Assembly: GCA_002286855.1 (NCBI GenBank)
Contig: NRSV01000174.1
Span: forward strand, 1-34,341
DNA length: 34,341 nucleotides
Direction: 5' to 3'
Source of the DNA: Bipolaris cookei
Lineage: Eukaryota; Ascomycota; Dothideomycetes; Pleosporales; Pleosporaceae
Shown: positions 10,580-19,700 of the stretch, one piece after another
How positions within the stretch are numbered: position 1 is the stretch's first letter
How the letters are laid out: each line of letters starts with the position of its first letter
Notes under the pieces: model-generated
Seen by the model: the letters and a program-made list of their open reading frames with translations, nothing else
Databases searched by the model: none
What the model was told of the DNA's origin: nothing
Translations under genes and position numbers: made by a program

Positions 10580-12739
10580 ATGGATAGACCCGAGGGGCCA
10601 AAGCAGAGTCTGCTCAGAAAAACATTTGTGGACCCGTTTCGAATTTCCATGTCGAAACGCAAATCCAGTATAACCATCATACCCACAGTAACCTCCCTAC
10701 CCAATCTCAAAGACCCTCTAGACGCGTTGCCCGCGTTGCAATATAGCTCCTTAGACCCAAACAAGAAAACCATCAGACTCCTGGAAATAGTGCCTGCACC
10801 AGAGTACGAGCCCATCCAGGCAAAACTCTCAATATGCGACCTAGACGAGAAGCCCGCGTTTGTTGCACTATCATACACCTGGGACAAGGGCGGTCAAAGA
10901 AAGAACATTGAAATCCAAGGATCAAAATTCACAGTCGGAGAGGGTTTGTGGAATTTTCTCAGACAGTACCGCAAAAAGGAGTACCTGCGACAAAGCTCGG
11001 AAAAGGATCCAAGCAAACCCATGCCACTGTGGATTGACGCCATTGTCATTGACCAGAGCAACATGGCAGAACGTAACCACCAAGTTTCTCTTATGCGCGA
11101 TATATACACTGGCGCCGAATCTGTCATTGTATGGCTTGGCCTCGCAGTGGGGTCGGAAGAGCTAGCATTTATGCTCGCGCGGCATCCATATCTGCTGCGG
11201 GTCGAGGAATTCCATCTTGCCCTGGCAACCGTACTCAACAAACCGTATTGGGGTCGTGTATGGGTAGTCCAGGAGTTCGTGCTCGCGCAACGTGTCGACA
11301 TATGGTGTGGCGATTTTAGTGTCGACGCCGCAGTCGTGGAAAATATCTGGAAAGACGGATTGACATCCATGCCGGTTGTATCTGCTGCAAGGCAAATCTA
11401 TGCGAGTCGTGGGTACTTGTTGTTCAAGTATCGGCGGGATTTCAAGCACTCGAAGCAGTATAAGAGAGAAGTCATGGGGCGCCGAAACAGCAGGACGTTG
11501 AAGGCTACGTTCCGGCTGCGCGACCTTTTACAAGCTTTTGCTTCATCCCAGAGCACAGTCGAACATGACCGTGTCTACGGGTTCCTGGGTGTAGCATCAA
11601 AGGGGCGTGGAGAAAAGATTCTACCCGACTACAGCAAATCAGCAGTAGAACTCCTCGTCGACGTCCTCCGCAACCAATGCAACAGCGACCATCGAGGCGG
11701 CGACAAAGACGACTACAAATTCCTCGCGTTCCTCACCCAAGCCCTCGACGTCTCACCAGAGAAACTCGCCCAACACGTACTACAACTCTGCCCACAAGTC
11801 CAACCCCACGTCTACGTCTTGACAGCTACACCCTGCATGACAGCCTCCATATCCTTCATCAGCACCATAACTGAAGTCGGCGATTTCGTCGACCACGATG
11901 AAGCCTTTCTTTCAAAAACCTGGAGCCCAGGCTGGACGCGTTCAAACATGCACCCGAAATCGCTATCCAGCCAAGACATCCTCGATCTAGGTGATCTTAT
12001 CACGAAAAACGAGACTGACATCTTACTCAGCTTTGCCGATCCCTACGTGCCGTACGGGAACCCCGGGCCGTCGCAAAAGGTGCGCCAGTCTATTATTGAA
12101 GAGTCAACGGATCTCATTATCACAGGGCTTATACGCGCGATTGCGGAACGGGATGCGCGGCCGTGGGGGGAGGCGGAGACCGGTGACGGGAGTATAGTCA
12201 TGCGCGATATCATCAAGCGGAGCATGACGAATGATGCTGCAGGACTGTATCTGGAAGCCAGAAGCCACAGGCTTAACCGACGGGATACGGATCAGCGGCA
12301 CGAGCGGTACACGTCGTTTGTGGGTACAGACGGCATCATTGGGCTTGCGTGCGGTGGTGGTCCGGGATCATATGAGGTCCGGCCTGGAGATCGCATATGC
12401 ACTTTTTCGGGTGTCACCGACGCGAATAATGCGTTTATCCTGCGTCTGAGTACGAGCGGTAAGTGGCTGATTTCGGGATTTGCGATTATACTTTTACCTG
12501 AGCTGCGGACGCCGGCAGTGGCGCGCAGTAGCGGGGATGCTAGTCGGAAACAGTCGTTCTTGAACGAGATGACTCTGTGCTTTCACTGTCACTTGAGCGA
12601 CTTGCTTGAATTGCAGCGGTGCCAGATTTTGAGTCAGGTACAGATGAGTCGCCTGTTGGAACAGACGCTTCAAGGGGGAAGGGCGCATTGTTGTGCAGAA
12701 GGAAGTGGGGAATACGATGTATTGGAATTTGAGCTGTAG
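10580..12739 (+). CDS. HET-domain (heterokaryon incompatibility) protein
   Basis: Member of the fungal HET family, which in characterised cases triggers allorecognition cell death; its role here is unknown. A single exon encodes 719 residues. The open frame reaches back to a TTG at 10487, but the first ATG is at 10580 (MDRPEGPKQ). HET motifs in order are FVALSYTW (from residue 94), LWIDAIVIDQ (from 150; the more usual form has Cys where this has Val), the MRDIYTGAESVIVWLG segment, and RVWVVQEF (about 225-232). AFASSQSTVEHDRVYGFLG follows, typical of these proteins. The C-terminal half lacks obvious WD or NACHT repeats. The segment SYEVRPGDRICTFSG near the end is the kind of strand-rich region common in HET proteins. 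It converges on the DUF2231 gene with 173 bp between stops. Confidence 0.93.
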   Translation: MDRPEGPKQSLLRKTFVDPFRISMSKRKSSITIIPTVTSLPNLKDPLDALPALQYSSLDPNKKTIRLLEIVPAPEYEPIQAKLSICDLDEKPAFVALSYTWDKGGQRKNIEIQGSKFTVGEGLWNFLRQYRKKEYLRQSSEKDPSKPMPLWIDAIVIDQSNMAERNHQVSLMRDIYTGAESVIVWLGLAVGSEELAFMLARHPYLLRVEEFHLALATVLNKPYWGRVWVVQEFVLAQRVDIWCGDFSVDAAVVENIWKDGLTSMPVVSAARQIYASRGYLLFKYRRDFKHSKQYKREVMGRRNSRTLKATFRLRDLLQAFASSQSTVEHDRVYGFLGVASKGRGEKILPDYSKSAVELLVDVLRNQCNSDHRGGDKDDYKFLAFLTQALDVSPEKLAQHVLQLCPQVQPHVYVLTATPCMTASISFISTITEVGDFVDHDEAFLSKTWSPGWTRSNMHPKSLSSQDILDLGDLITKNETDILLSFADPYVPYGNPGPSQKVRQSIIEESTDLIITGLIRAIAERDARPWGEAETGDGSIVMRDIIKRSMTNDAAGLYLEARSHRLNRRDTDQRHERYTSFVGTDGIIGLACGGGPGSYEVRPGDRICTFSGVTDANNAFILRLSTSGKWLISGFAIILLPELRTPAVARSSGDASRKQSFLNEMTLCFHCHLSDLLELQRCQILSQVQMSRLLEQTLQGGRAHCCAEGSGEYDVLEFEL

Positions 12740-12912
12740 CAGTTGCTCAGATAATGTAATTTTCAACGTATACTCAACTACTAGTCTCATATTCATTTCT
12801 TCATCAGAGTGGGTTTTCAGGCTGCACATGTCAAGTAATTCGGCATGCTGCGCCTCATCTCTTCAACCGTTTCCAACGTCCATTGTCGCTTCCTGATAAC
12901 ATGTTTTTATAT

Positions 12913-13486
12913 TTATTGTGACTTCTTTGCCTTGGCCTGAGCACCGCTGAAGCCCATGCCGTAGTTGTAGACCAACTTTCCACCCAAATGGGCGGCAAAC
13001 AGGGTGGCTGGAAGAGCCAACACACAGCTGGCTAGGATGTTTGTGCTGGTGGGCTCGAACATGGGGCGACTTCGGCGCGTCCACCAGTTGAGGGCGGCAG
13101 CGACAACGGTAACGTCGTTGATTGCAGCATGAGCTATGGCGATCTTAGCCTTGCGGGAGTTGATACCGTCGCGCTTGATCAACGGCATCAATTGAGAGGC
13201 GCCAGTCATGACGGCAGGGACGGAGAAGGCGATGGTGAGGATGGTGAGGTAGTAGCTGAAGAAAGGAAACAGCTGGGGGGCGAGTTTGATGTCAAGAGTC
13301 TTGTCTGAGGAGCAATTATTAGTACACTGCGTTCTCTGGCAGGAATTGAAGCTACTTACAAATGGAGGCCACAGTAGAAGACGTGGCTGGATACTTGTAG
13401 AAGAAGTAAAAAGCATCCAGACCGCCCGTCAAGAGGGTCGTGGTAATGGGAAAGTGCACGAATGCTGGGTGAGCTGGGAGAGACAT
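12913..13486 (-). CDS. Small DUF2231-like integral membrane protein
   Basis: Exons 13486-13360 and 13304-12913 join over a 54-nt intron (donor GTAAGT) to give 172 residues. The start MSLPAHPAFVHFPITTTLL, with the HPAFVHFP motif, and four predicted hydrophobic segments fit the DUF2231 family of small membrane proteins, whose function is not established. Hydrophobic stretches include FPFFSYYLTILTIAFSVPAV, IAHAAINDVTVVAAALNWW and ILASCVLALPATLFAAHL. The C-terminus GFSGAQAKAKKSQ is basic. The intron lies after the first helix. Three ATTGGCCA motifs lie 350-490 bp upstream. Confidence 0.85.
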
Positions 13487-14241
13487 GTTGAGGAATTCTA
13501 ACAGGCAAGCCGAATGTCGTGTAGGAGAGATGTCGATGCAAGTGCTTTACAGCGAGAGGTGCTCTGCGGGTGCGCGTCTTTATACGAGAAAATCGATAAG
13601 CGAGAGGTGCAGAAAGCAATGTGCTGTGCTTACTCGGACCGTGGGCGTGAAGTTTCAAAGCTGCAAACAGGCGGTCTGTTTCCGCAAAGCACAGCGGAGA
13701 GCCGAATCGAATGCGTAGTATCTCCTCATTGCAACAACGATGCCATCCCAGTTCACCAGTGATTTTGCTGTGTCGTCACCATCACCAAGTCCGGACGTCA
13801 CAAAGGAGAGCTGCTGACAGCGTCTGTAATCGCATTGGCCAGTGGACGCCATGCGGATTGAAGGAACTCATTGTCTGCGCTGTGATTGGCCAATGGCTGG
13901 ATACCTGCACGGAACTCCGTTGAGCAACCCTATTTTTCTTCTACCCCCACGTCCGAACGGTCTCATTGGCCAACCACAACACCAATCGTCTCAAAGGTAT
14001 TCACGGAAACTAAGTAACGTACCTCACGGCTTCGCCGGTCACTTTTGCCAAGACCCCACCAAAACCACCGCATTATGGCCCAGAATAGCCCACTTTAGCC
14101 CTATATTGTGCAATGCGACACACGATATCACGCAAAGTCTACTTCTACTACTTACTTACACGTTCGTGTGTGTCACACACACCAACTTTTAAGCTGAATT
14201 TTTTCATCGAAACTCGTCAATTTTCTATCGGATATAGGGGT
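13487..14241. other. Upstream region of the DUF2231-like gene
   Basis: About 750 bp with no credible coding frame. It contains the CCAAT-type motifs listed separately and a GT/CA-rich palindromic stretch near 14163-14182. It marks the change from gene space to repeats. Confidence 0.5.
13834..13972. promoter_or_regulatory. Cluster of three ATTGGCCA motifs (CCAAT-box candidates)
   Basis: ATTGGCCA occurs at 13834-13841, 13885-13892 (as the full palindrome ATTGGCCAAT to 13894) and 13965-13972, 350-490 bp upstream of the DUF2231-like start. Each contains CCAAT on the minus strand, the strand of that gene. The spacings are 51 and 80 bp. Binding by the CCAAT-binding complex is inferred from the core motif only. 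Confidence 0.35.
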
Positions 14242-14338
14242 AACACGTCGTGGGAAATCGATTAACGCCACCTCTAACGTGTGCAGCCCTCTCGTTGAGG
14301 TGCTAGAGGGGGTATTGTCGATTTTCCCGCGACGTGTT
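14242..14338. repeat. 97-bp fold-back sequence with imperfect terminal inverted repeats
   Basis: The left arm AACACGTCGTGGGAAATCGA and the right arm (reverse complement AACACGTCGCGGGAAAATCG) pair over about 20 bp with one mismatch and one indel. A second, shorter complementarity (CACCTC..AAC with GTTGAGGTG) lies inside. No clear target duplication is seen. It could be a decayed MITE. Confidence 0.55.
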
Positions 14339-14448
14339 CAAAATGCGAAAATCTTCGAGAACGCACGGATCGCCCTGATGACTAATAGAAAGACTACCAT
14401 ACGAAAACAAAAACAATCGAAAAACACCAATAAAAATAAAACCCATTT

Positions 14449-15176
14449 AAACGCCAGGCTAGTCTTTGCTCGCCAGGCACTCTATCCAAACGCCAAGACA
14501 GCCCTCGCTCGCTGCGGCACCCCATACCAAACGCTAAGGTAGCCTCTGCCTGCTACAATAGCACCCCATCCGAACGCCAAGACAGCTCTCGCTCGCTGCG
14601 GCACCATACCAAAACGCTAGAACAGTAGTTGTGAACTGTACTAGCAAATATCCAAACGCTAAGGTAGCCCTTGCCTGCTACAACAGCACCCCATCCAAAC
14701 GCCAAGACAGCCCTCGCTCGCTGCGGCACCATATCTAAACGCCAGAACAGCCTTTGCGCGCTGTGGCACCATGCGAAACCGCTAGAACAGTAGTTGTATC
14801 CTGTACTAGCACAAATATCCAAACGCTAAGGTAGCCTCCGCTTGCTATAATAGCACCCCATTCGAACGCCGAAAGCCCTCGCCCGCTAGGCACCATACCA
14901 AACGCTATAACAGTTTTGTTGTTCTGTAATAGCACAAATCCAAACGCCAAGACAGCCCTGCTCGCTGTGGCACCACACCAAAACGCTAGAACAGTAGTCG
15001 TGAACTGTACTAGCAAATATCCAAACGCTAAGGTGGCCCTTGCCTGCTATAATAGCACCCCATCGAAACGCCAAAGCCCTCGCCCGCTAGGCACCATACC
15101 AAACGCTATAACAGTTTTGTTGTTCTGTAATAGCACAAATCCAAACGCCAAGACAGCCCTGCTCGCTGTGGCACCA
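14449..15176. repeat. Minisatellite of about 18 monomers of 35-45 bp
   Basis: AACGC or AAACC(GC) recurs at 14449, 14489, 14529, 14573, 14613, 14655, 14698, 14738, 14777, 14822, 14865, 14901, 14943, 14982, 15024, 15067, 15102 and 15144. Monomers fall into several types, e.g. one with AGACAGCCCTCGCTCGCTG, one with GAACAGTAGTTGTGAACTGT and one with AAGGTAGCC..TGCCTGCTA. Many are dyad-symmetric. A higher-order unit of about 202 bp is duplicated: 14865-14975 is nearly repeated at 15067-15176. The array stops at an N (15177). Confidence 0.85.
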
Positions 15177-15177
15177 N

Positions 15178-15705
15178 GAAAAAGCAGATTCCTTAGCTAA
15201 GGAAGCTACAAAACAAACACCAAAAAAATCACAAATAAGCCTAGCCTTCTTAGGCACTAAGATCAAACTCCTCCAACAAGCTAGCCAAGCAGAAGAGTGG
15301 AGAAAGTACAGAGAAACTGCAAGAGAGAAGAAGACTAGCTACGGAGCTATCTTTAATCTCAAGCTCAAAAACCAACTAGCAATCCCTAGAGGCACGAAAA
15401 GAGAGATTTCAAGCGCCTTCTATTCTCTTAAGATAGGACACGGATACTTTAACGCCTACCTAAAGAGAGTTAAAAGAAGTAAAATAGATCACTGCCGCTG
15501 TGGAAGGCCACAAACAGCAGAGCATCTACTTCTATACTGCGGCTTCTACAGCGCAGAAAGAAGCCAGCTTAAAAAGACTCTAGACCAAAAAGTACTTAAA
15601 CTCCCACTCTTACTCCACACTACGAGCGGCATAGAAGCTACTTTAGCTTTTATTACTAGCACGCGGATAGGAACAAGAAAATGGCACCTTAGCCAAGAGG
15701 GCTAG
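15178..15705 (+). CDS. LINE ORF2 C-terminus: end of RNase H and CCHC motif (partial)
   Basis: An open frame of 175 codons ends at TAG 15703-15705 and is truncated upstream at the N. It begins EKADSLAKEA, which matches the last motif of LINE-encoded RNase H. A linker is followed by SLKIGHGYFNAYLKR and then the cysteine-histidine motif CRCGRPQTAEHLLLYC that closes ORF2 in I/Tad-type LINEs. The upstream reverse transcriptase and endonuclease are absent. No stops or frameshifts occur in the remaining part, so this copy may be young or its missing half may lie in an assembly gap. Confidence 0.82.
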   Translation, partial: EKADSLAKEATKQTPKKSQISLAFLGTKIKLLQQASQAEEWRKYRETAREKKTSYGAIFNLKLKNQLAIPRGTKREISSAFYSLKIGHGYFNAYLKRVKRSKIDHCRCGRPQTAEHLLLYCGFYSAERSQLKKTLDQKVLKLPLLLHTTSGIEATLAFITSTRIGTRKWHLSQEG

Positions 15706-16012
15706 AAAGAAGAAAAACCAGAAAAACAACAACAAAAGAAGAAAACTTGATTTTACTAGCGCTATTTCCTTTCCCCTAAGAGAGCCCGCTGGAAGGCAGC
15801 CTGGCTACCCTACATCTCTCCCTGTTACCAAACTGCTCTTTAGCACCAGGCATCTACAAAGCTAGTAATAGCTTAGCTAGATAAAGGCCGAAGCACCATA
15901 GTCACGTAATACAGCACAACGTATCAAATTGTAACTAGTTAGATAGAACGGCCTTTGGCCAAAGTCCTACATAGCCAACGGCTGATACAGGACTATAATG
16001 GAATAATAATAC
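15178..16012 (+). mobile_element. LINE (non-LTR retrotransposon) 3' fragment
   Basis: The fragment begins directly after the N at 15177 inside an ORF2 frame, runs through its stop at 15705 and continues through a 3' untranslated region ending near an (AAT)n tail at about 16000-16012. The segment 15798-16011 resembles 23041-23260, and a shorter part resembles the reverse complement of 26740-26810. Tad/I-clade affiliation is inferred from the RNase H plus C-terminal CCHC arrangement. Confidence 0.8.
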
Positions 16013-16220
16013 ACTACGTGGTCTAGCGGCCGCAACAGCTAGTAAGGTCCTAAATATGGGGGGACCCCTCTATTACTAAGAAAGTAAGCCTGTCACCGTC
16101 AGTCCGCGAGGCCTTATCGTGGCCAGTTCGATGATGAGAACTTTCTATTCTCTTTTTTTGCTACTTTTTTGGACTATCTACTATACTCCCTCACTTAATA
16201 CTATGATATATATATATATA

Positions 16221-17378
16221 ACGTGGTTCACAAGTGAGTCGCTAACCCAAGCGAGTCGCTAACGCCTCACCAGCGCGTCGACTTCGCAACGTTATCACAG
16301 CTATTCAGTATAGTATATTAAAAATCGTAATAAGCCAATTTACTCCTCAGATCTATCACTATCACTAGCACTATCAATTTCAACTGCGCAGGTACGAGCG
16401 TTGTGTCCAGTCTGCTTGCAACGCCCGCACCGCCTCTCTCCTCGCACCCTCTTCGACGCACTCTCACCACCACCACGACTGCTACCCGCCTGTTCAGCTA
16501 ATACTTCTTGTACCTCGCCTATAGTAAGAGTCTCTTCTATCCGCACGTATCGACGCTTGCAGCTCTTCCGCTTATTTGATTCGTCTAGAGCCGCTCGAAG
16601 CGTACTCATTTCCTCCATCATAAGCGTCATTTTATGTGCCATTTGCTGAGCCCCCTTACTTAGCTGCGCGATCTGCTCGGTGAGTGAATTGGCAGAAGAC
16701 CCACGGCGCTTTCTCACGCTCTCTTGAATGANCTTCTGAGCCTGTGATAACTAACTGTGATGATATCTTGCCCATCATGAAGCCAGTTTCGTCAAAGTTG
16801 TAGATATCGTCGTCTACGATACCCCACTTCTGCTTTGTCGCCTGGACTAAGTCGAACCAGCGCTGGATAGCCGCTGGGTCCTCGCAGGCGGCTCGCTGGT
16901 GATCATAGGGACGGCTCCAGTGTGTGCGGAGCTCAGGAGTTTGCTTGACAAAGTTGTCAACCCAGTTCTTGCCAACACGGTTGCCAGTGCGCTCATGCAA
17001 TAGTTTATCAGCCATTGCTCGAACGTCAGGCTTTGTAGGCGCAAATCCTCGCGCAGACTCCTCAAGGATACGCTTAAGTATAGCCTCCTCTTCTAGCTTA
17101 TCAAGGCGCTTCGACTTCGGTACGCAGTCGCGTCGGGGGCGTTTCCCAGCGCGTCGATCAGATAGAGTTCTTTGTGGGACGTTGTAGATAGTAGCAGCAC
17201 GGTTTACACTCTGAACACGTTGCGATAGAACATCAAGAAGAGCAAGTTGAAGATCTGATTCAGTATAGGTAGATTGAGTATTGCGTTGTTGAGACATCAC
17301 GCATTATAGTGTTGAAGTTGACGCGCTGATGAGGCGTTAGCGACTCGCTTGGGTTAGCGACTCACTTGTGAACCACGT
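16221..17378 (-). mobile_element. Pogo-like DNA transposon A (internally shortened)
   Basis: TIRs of about 57 bp lie at 16221-16277 and about 17322-17378. Both start ACGTGGTTCACAAGTGAGTC and are flanked by TA (16219-16220, 17379-17380). Each TIR holds two copies of GAGTCGCTAAC (about 16234-16262 on the left). The length is 1158 bp against about 1.85 kb for D and E. The transposase core is missing at an N (16732). Confidence 0.9.
16340..17297 (-). pseudogene. Transposase of element A, catalytic core missing
   Basis: The N-terminal part (from ATG 17297, MSQQRNTQSTYTESDLQL) has the helix-turn-helix motif NRAATIYNVPQRTLSDR and runs to the first catalytic aspartate in NFDETGFMMG. It then stops at the N (16732). 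On the other side an open frame resumes as IQESVRKRRGSSANSL, with a heptad-like segment, a basic stretch and the knuckle CGRCKQTGHNARTC, ending at 16340. The segment with the second and third aspartates (roughly 250 residues in relatives) is absent. Either a deletion or a collapsed assembly gap explains this. The upstream open frame begins at a GTG (17300); the ATG is one codon later. Confidence 0.85.
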
Positions 17379-17482
17379 TAATAATAATAATAATTGTCCG
17401 TAACGTAAAGCACCACCGAGCCGGACACACCACCGAGCCGGACACTTTTTCTTGGCATCGCGAACATCACTTGCAAAGTAAC

Positions 17483-17692
17483 ATGTCCCAACTACGTAAA
17501 TATACATTAACTCAGAGAGAAGGCAAAATTACTCTTGCTATTCAGGCCTATCGTACGGGCCAGTTTAAGAGCATTCGACGCGCTGCTGCTGTCTACAACG
17601 TTCCTTTTCAGCGGCTTTCTGATCGGCTTAACAAAATCACTTTTCGACCCCAGATATCTCCAAACTGCCGCAAACTAACTGTCAAAGTGTAG
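17483..17692 (+). pseudogene. Transposase of element B, N-terminal piece
   Basis: The frame starts at ATG 17483 (MSQLRKYTLTQREGKITLAI). It contains the psq-type helix-turn-helix IRRAAAVYNVPFQRLSDR and breaks after PNCRKLTVK at about 17686, where homology to element C stops. The next transposase segment expected (LRGF..DMA..NW) is absent. The DNA-binding part looks undamaged. Confidence 0.8.
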
Positions 17693-18064
17693 GGTGCTGC
17701 TTGTTCTACTATCGACTCAGAGGTAGAGGTCTCTGCCTTCTACTTGTCCGTAGTAGACTCAGAGCCAGCTTGATTGAGAGATTCTAGAGAGAGAAGATAT
17801 GTGCTAGGGAAGAAACACTAATTGATTGATCGTTGGTAGTGTGAATTGATCTTGTGTGAAGTGCTCTGTCTTCTATCTACTTGCTATCCTACTACTATAT
17901 ATATTAGCTAGAATAGATTCTAGAAGAGTCTATCTAGTAGTAGCTTGCGTAATCTATAGCGTCATAGATAGATGTCTATTGATCGATTATAGTCTTGATA
18001 GATCGACTATAGACTTGATTGATCGCAGAGTCCGGGTGTGGACTGCGCATCCGGATTCTGTCGT
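17687..18064. other. Unrelated insert inside element B (possible LTR fragment)
   Basis: About 380 bp with no similarity to the transposase of C. It begins TGTAGGGTGCTGC and is rich in TAGA/GATC motifs. It ends with a small inverted repeat: CAGAGTCCGG at 18026-18035 and CCGGATTCTG at 18051-18060. The N at 18065 follows. A TG start is compatible with an LTR, but no matching CA end or second copy is visible. Confidence 0.35.
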
Positions 18065-18065
18065 N

Positions 18066-19311
18066 GTTTGAGCTTGTACGAGAGACAATTGAGAAGTATG
18101 GAGTACATTCTGACGACATCCATAACTTTGACGAGACTGGCTTTCAGATGGGCGTGATTGGCTCAATGAAGGTAGTTACAGGCGCAGAGCGTCGTACGAG
18201 GCCTACTTTGACGCAGCCAGGCAATCGTGAGTGGGTTACAGTTATTCAGAGCATCTGCGCTGCGGGGTATGCTACTCCGCCATTCATTATCTACAAGGGA
18301 CGCGTCCATATCTCTGCTTGGTACGAAGAAGTAGATATACCGTACGATTGGAAGCTCTCAGTATCACAGAACGGCTGGACAAATAACGCGCTTGGTCTTG
18401 AGTGGTTAAAGCACTTTGACGAGCATACAAAGACGCGTCAGGTGGGGTCGTACAGGCTACTTATTCTTGACGGCCATGAGAGCCACCTAAACCAAGAATT
18501 TAAGGACTACTGTCTTGAACAGAAGATTCTTACTCTTTGTATGCCTGCTCATTCATCGCATATACTTCAGCCGCTTGACGTTGTCTGCTTTTCGCCTCTT
18601 AAGCAGAAGTACTCCCAACGCGTACGAGACTTGGCACGCCACCACGTCTGGCATATTGATAAAGAACGCTTCCTGCCAGCCTTTCGAGACGCGTTTCGCG
18701 ACGTATTTACGTTCGATAACTGCAAAAAAGCCTTTAAGGCAGCAGGGCTAGTTCCTATTAACGCGCAGAGAGTCATTGATCGTCTTGACGTACGCCTTTG
18801 TACCCCACCACAAGAAGCTCAGCTAGAAACACCCTGGGAGTCTAAAACCCCTAGCAATTCGTACGAATTTGGATCACAGTCGAAGCTTGTAAGAGATTCT
18901 TTTGTACGATCACCAACTGCTGCACAAGAAGGCTTCTCAAAGCTTATTAAAGGAGCTGAGGAGATGCTACATGAGAATGTGCTTATGAAGGCCCGCATAC
19001 GAGAGCTTGAAGAGCAATTAGCTGAGGTAACAAAGCGCCGAGGGCGTAAAAGAAAGCGAATTCAGACAGGCGGGACACTAGACTTTGGTGCAGGAGCATC
19101 GCAGGCAGCTGAAAATGCTGCTACTGGTCGTACGGCATCAAAGAAGGCGCGTGGTGGGGGTAGTCAAGAAAAGGCTCTACCAGGTCAACGGCACTGTGGA
19201 ACCTGTGGGAGAGTGGGCCATAACGCCCGTACGTGCCAAAAAGATGTAGAAGAAGATTCTCTATCAGATACAAGTGAGTTGTATAACGCATCTATAGCTA
19301 GTGTAGAGTAA
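18066..19311 (+). pseudogene. Transposase of element B, DD35D core and C-terminus
   Basis: About 415 codons are open from the N to TAA at 19309-19311. The three catalytic aspartates are in NFDETGFQMG, LLILDGHESH and LQPLDVVCF, and 35 residues separate the second and third. The C-terminus has a coiled-coil-like segment (MLHENVLMKARIRELEEQL), basic RRGRKRKR, and the knuckle CGTCGRVGHNARTC. No internal stop is present, so if the join at 18065 is an assembly artefact the real copy could encode a complete enzyme. As assembled it lacks the segment between the helix-turn-helix and the core. Confidence 0.85.
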
Positions 19312-19700
19312 TTCGAGTTTTCGTACATGAAGTTCGTGATGCCAAGAAAAAGTGTCCGGCTCGGTGGTGTGTCCGGCTCGGTGGTGCTTTACGTTATAAG
19401 TAAGGTGACAGCGATCGGATAGCTCGGAAGCCCTACCCGCACACAGCAGTGGGTAACTCCCACAATAGGACCAAAGCAGAGAGCATAAGAAGAGAACCTT
19501 GTACGCACGTAAAGAAGAATAATAACAAGAACTTTTACACACACCTGTCTTTTTGGCAACCCTTCTGCATTTGTGCAAACCCTCTTTAGCCCGCGCGCAC
19601 ATGCTTCGTACCTTGCTGTTTGCACCCGGTTCATGCTTATGCTAGCTAGCTACAGAGCCCATTCAACAATAATAATAATGTGAAGCACCACCGAGCCGGA

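Larger units (their letters stand above)
17403..19394 (+). mobile_element. Pogo-like DNA transposon B
   Basis: The element starts ACGTAAAGC at 17403 and ends GCTTTACGT at 19394, flanked by TA (17401-17402, 19395-19396). Both TIRs contain two tandem copies of ACCACCGAGCCGGACAC followed by TTTTTCTTGGCAT. Only 24 bp separate it from element A. The transposase is interrupted by unrelated sequence and an N. Confidence 0.92.

Noticed and set aside
14449..15176. CRISPR array
   Set aside because: Units are contiguous variant monomers without constant repeats plus unique spacers, there are no cas genes, and the genome is eukaryotic.
14553..15200. Repetitive open frames on both strands in the minisatellite
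   Set aside because: They are explained by the roughly 42-bp period of the array; no start context, domain or composition bias supports a protein.
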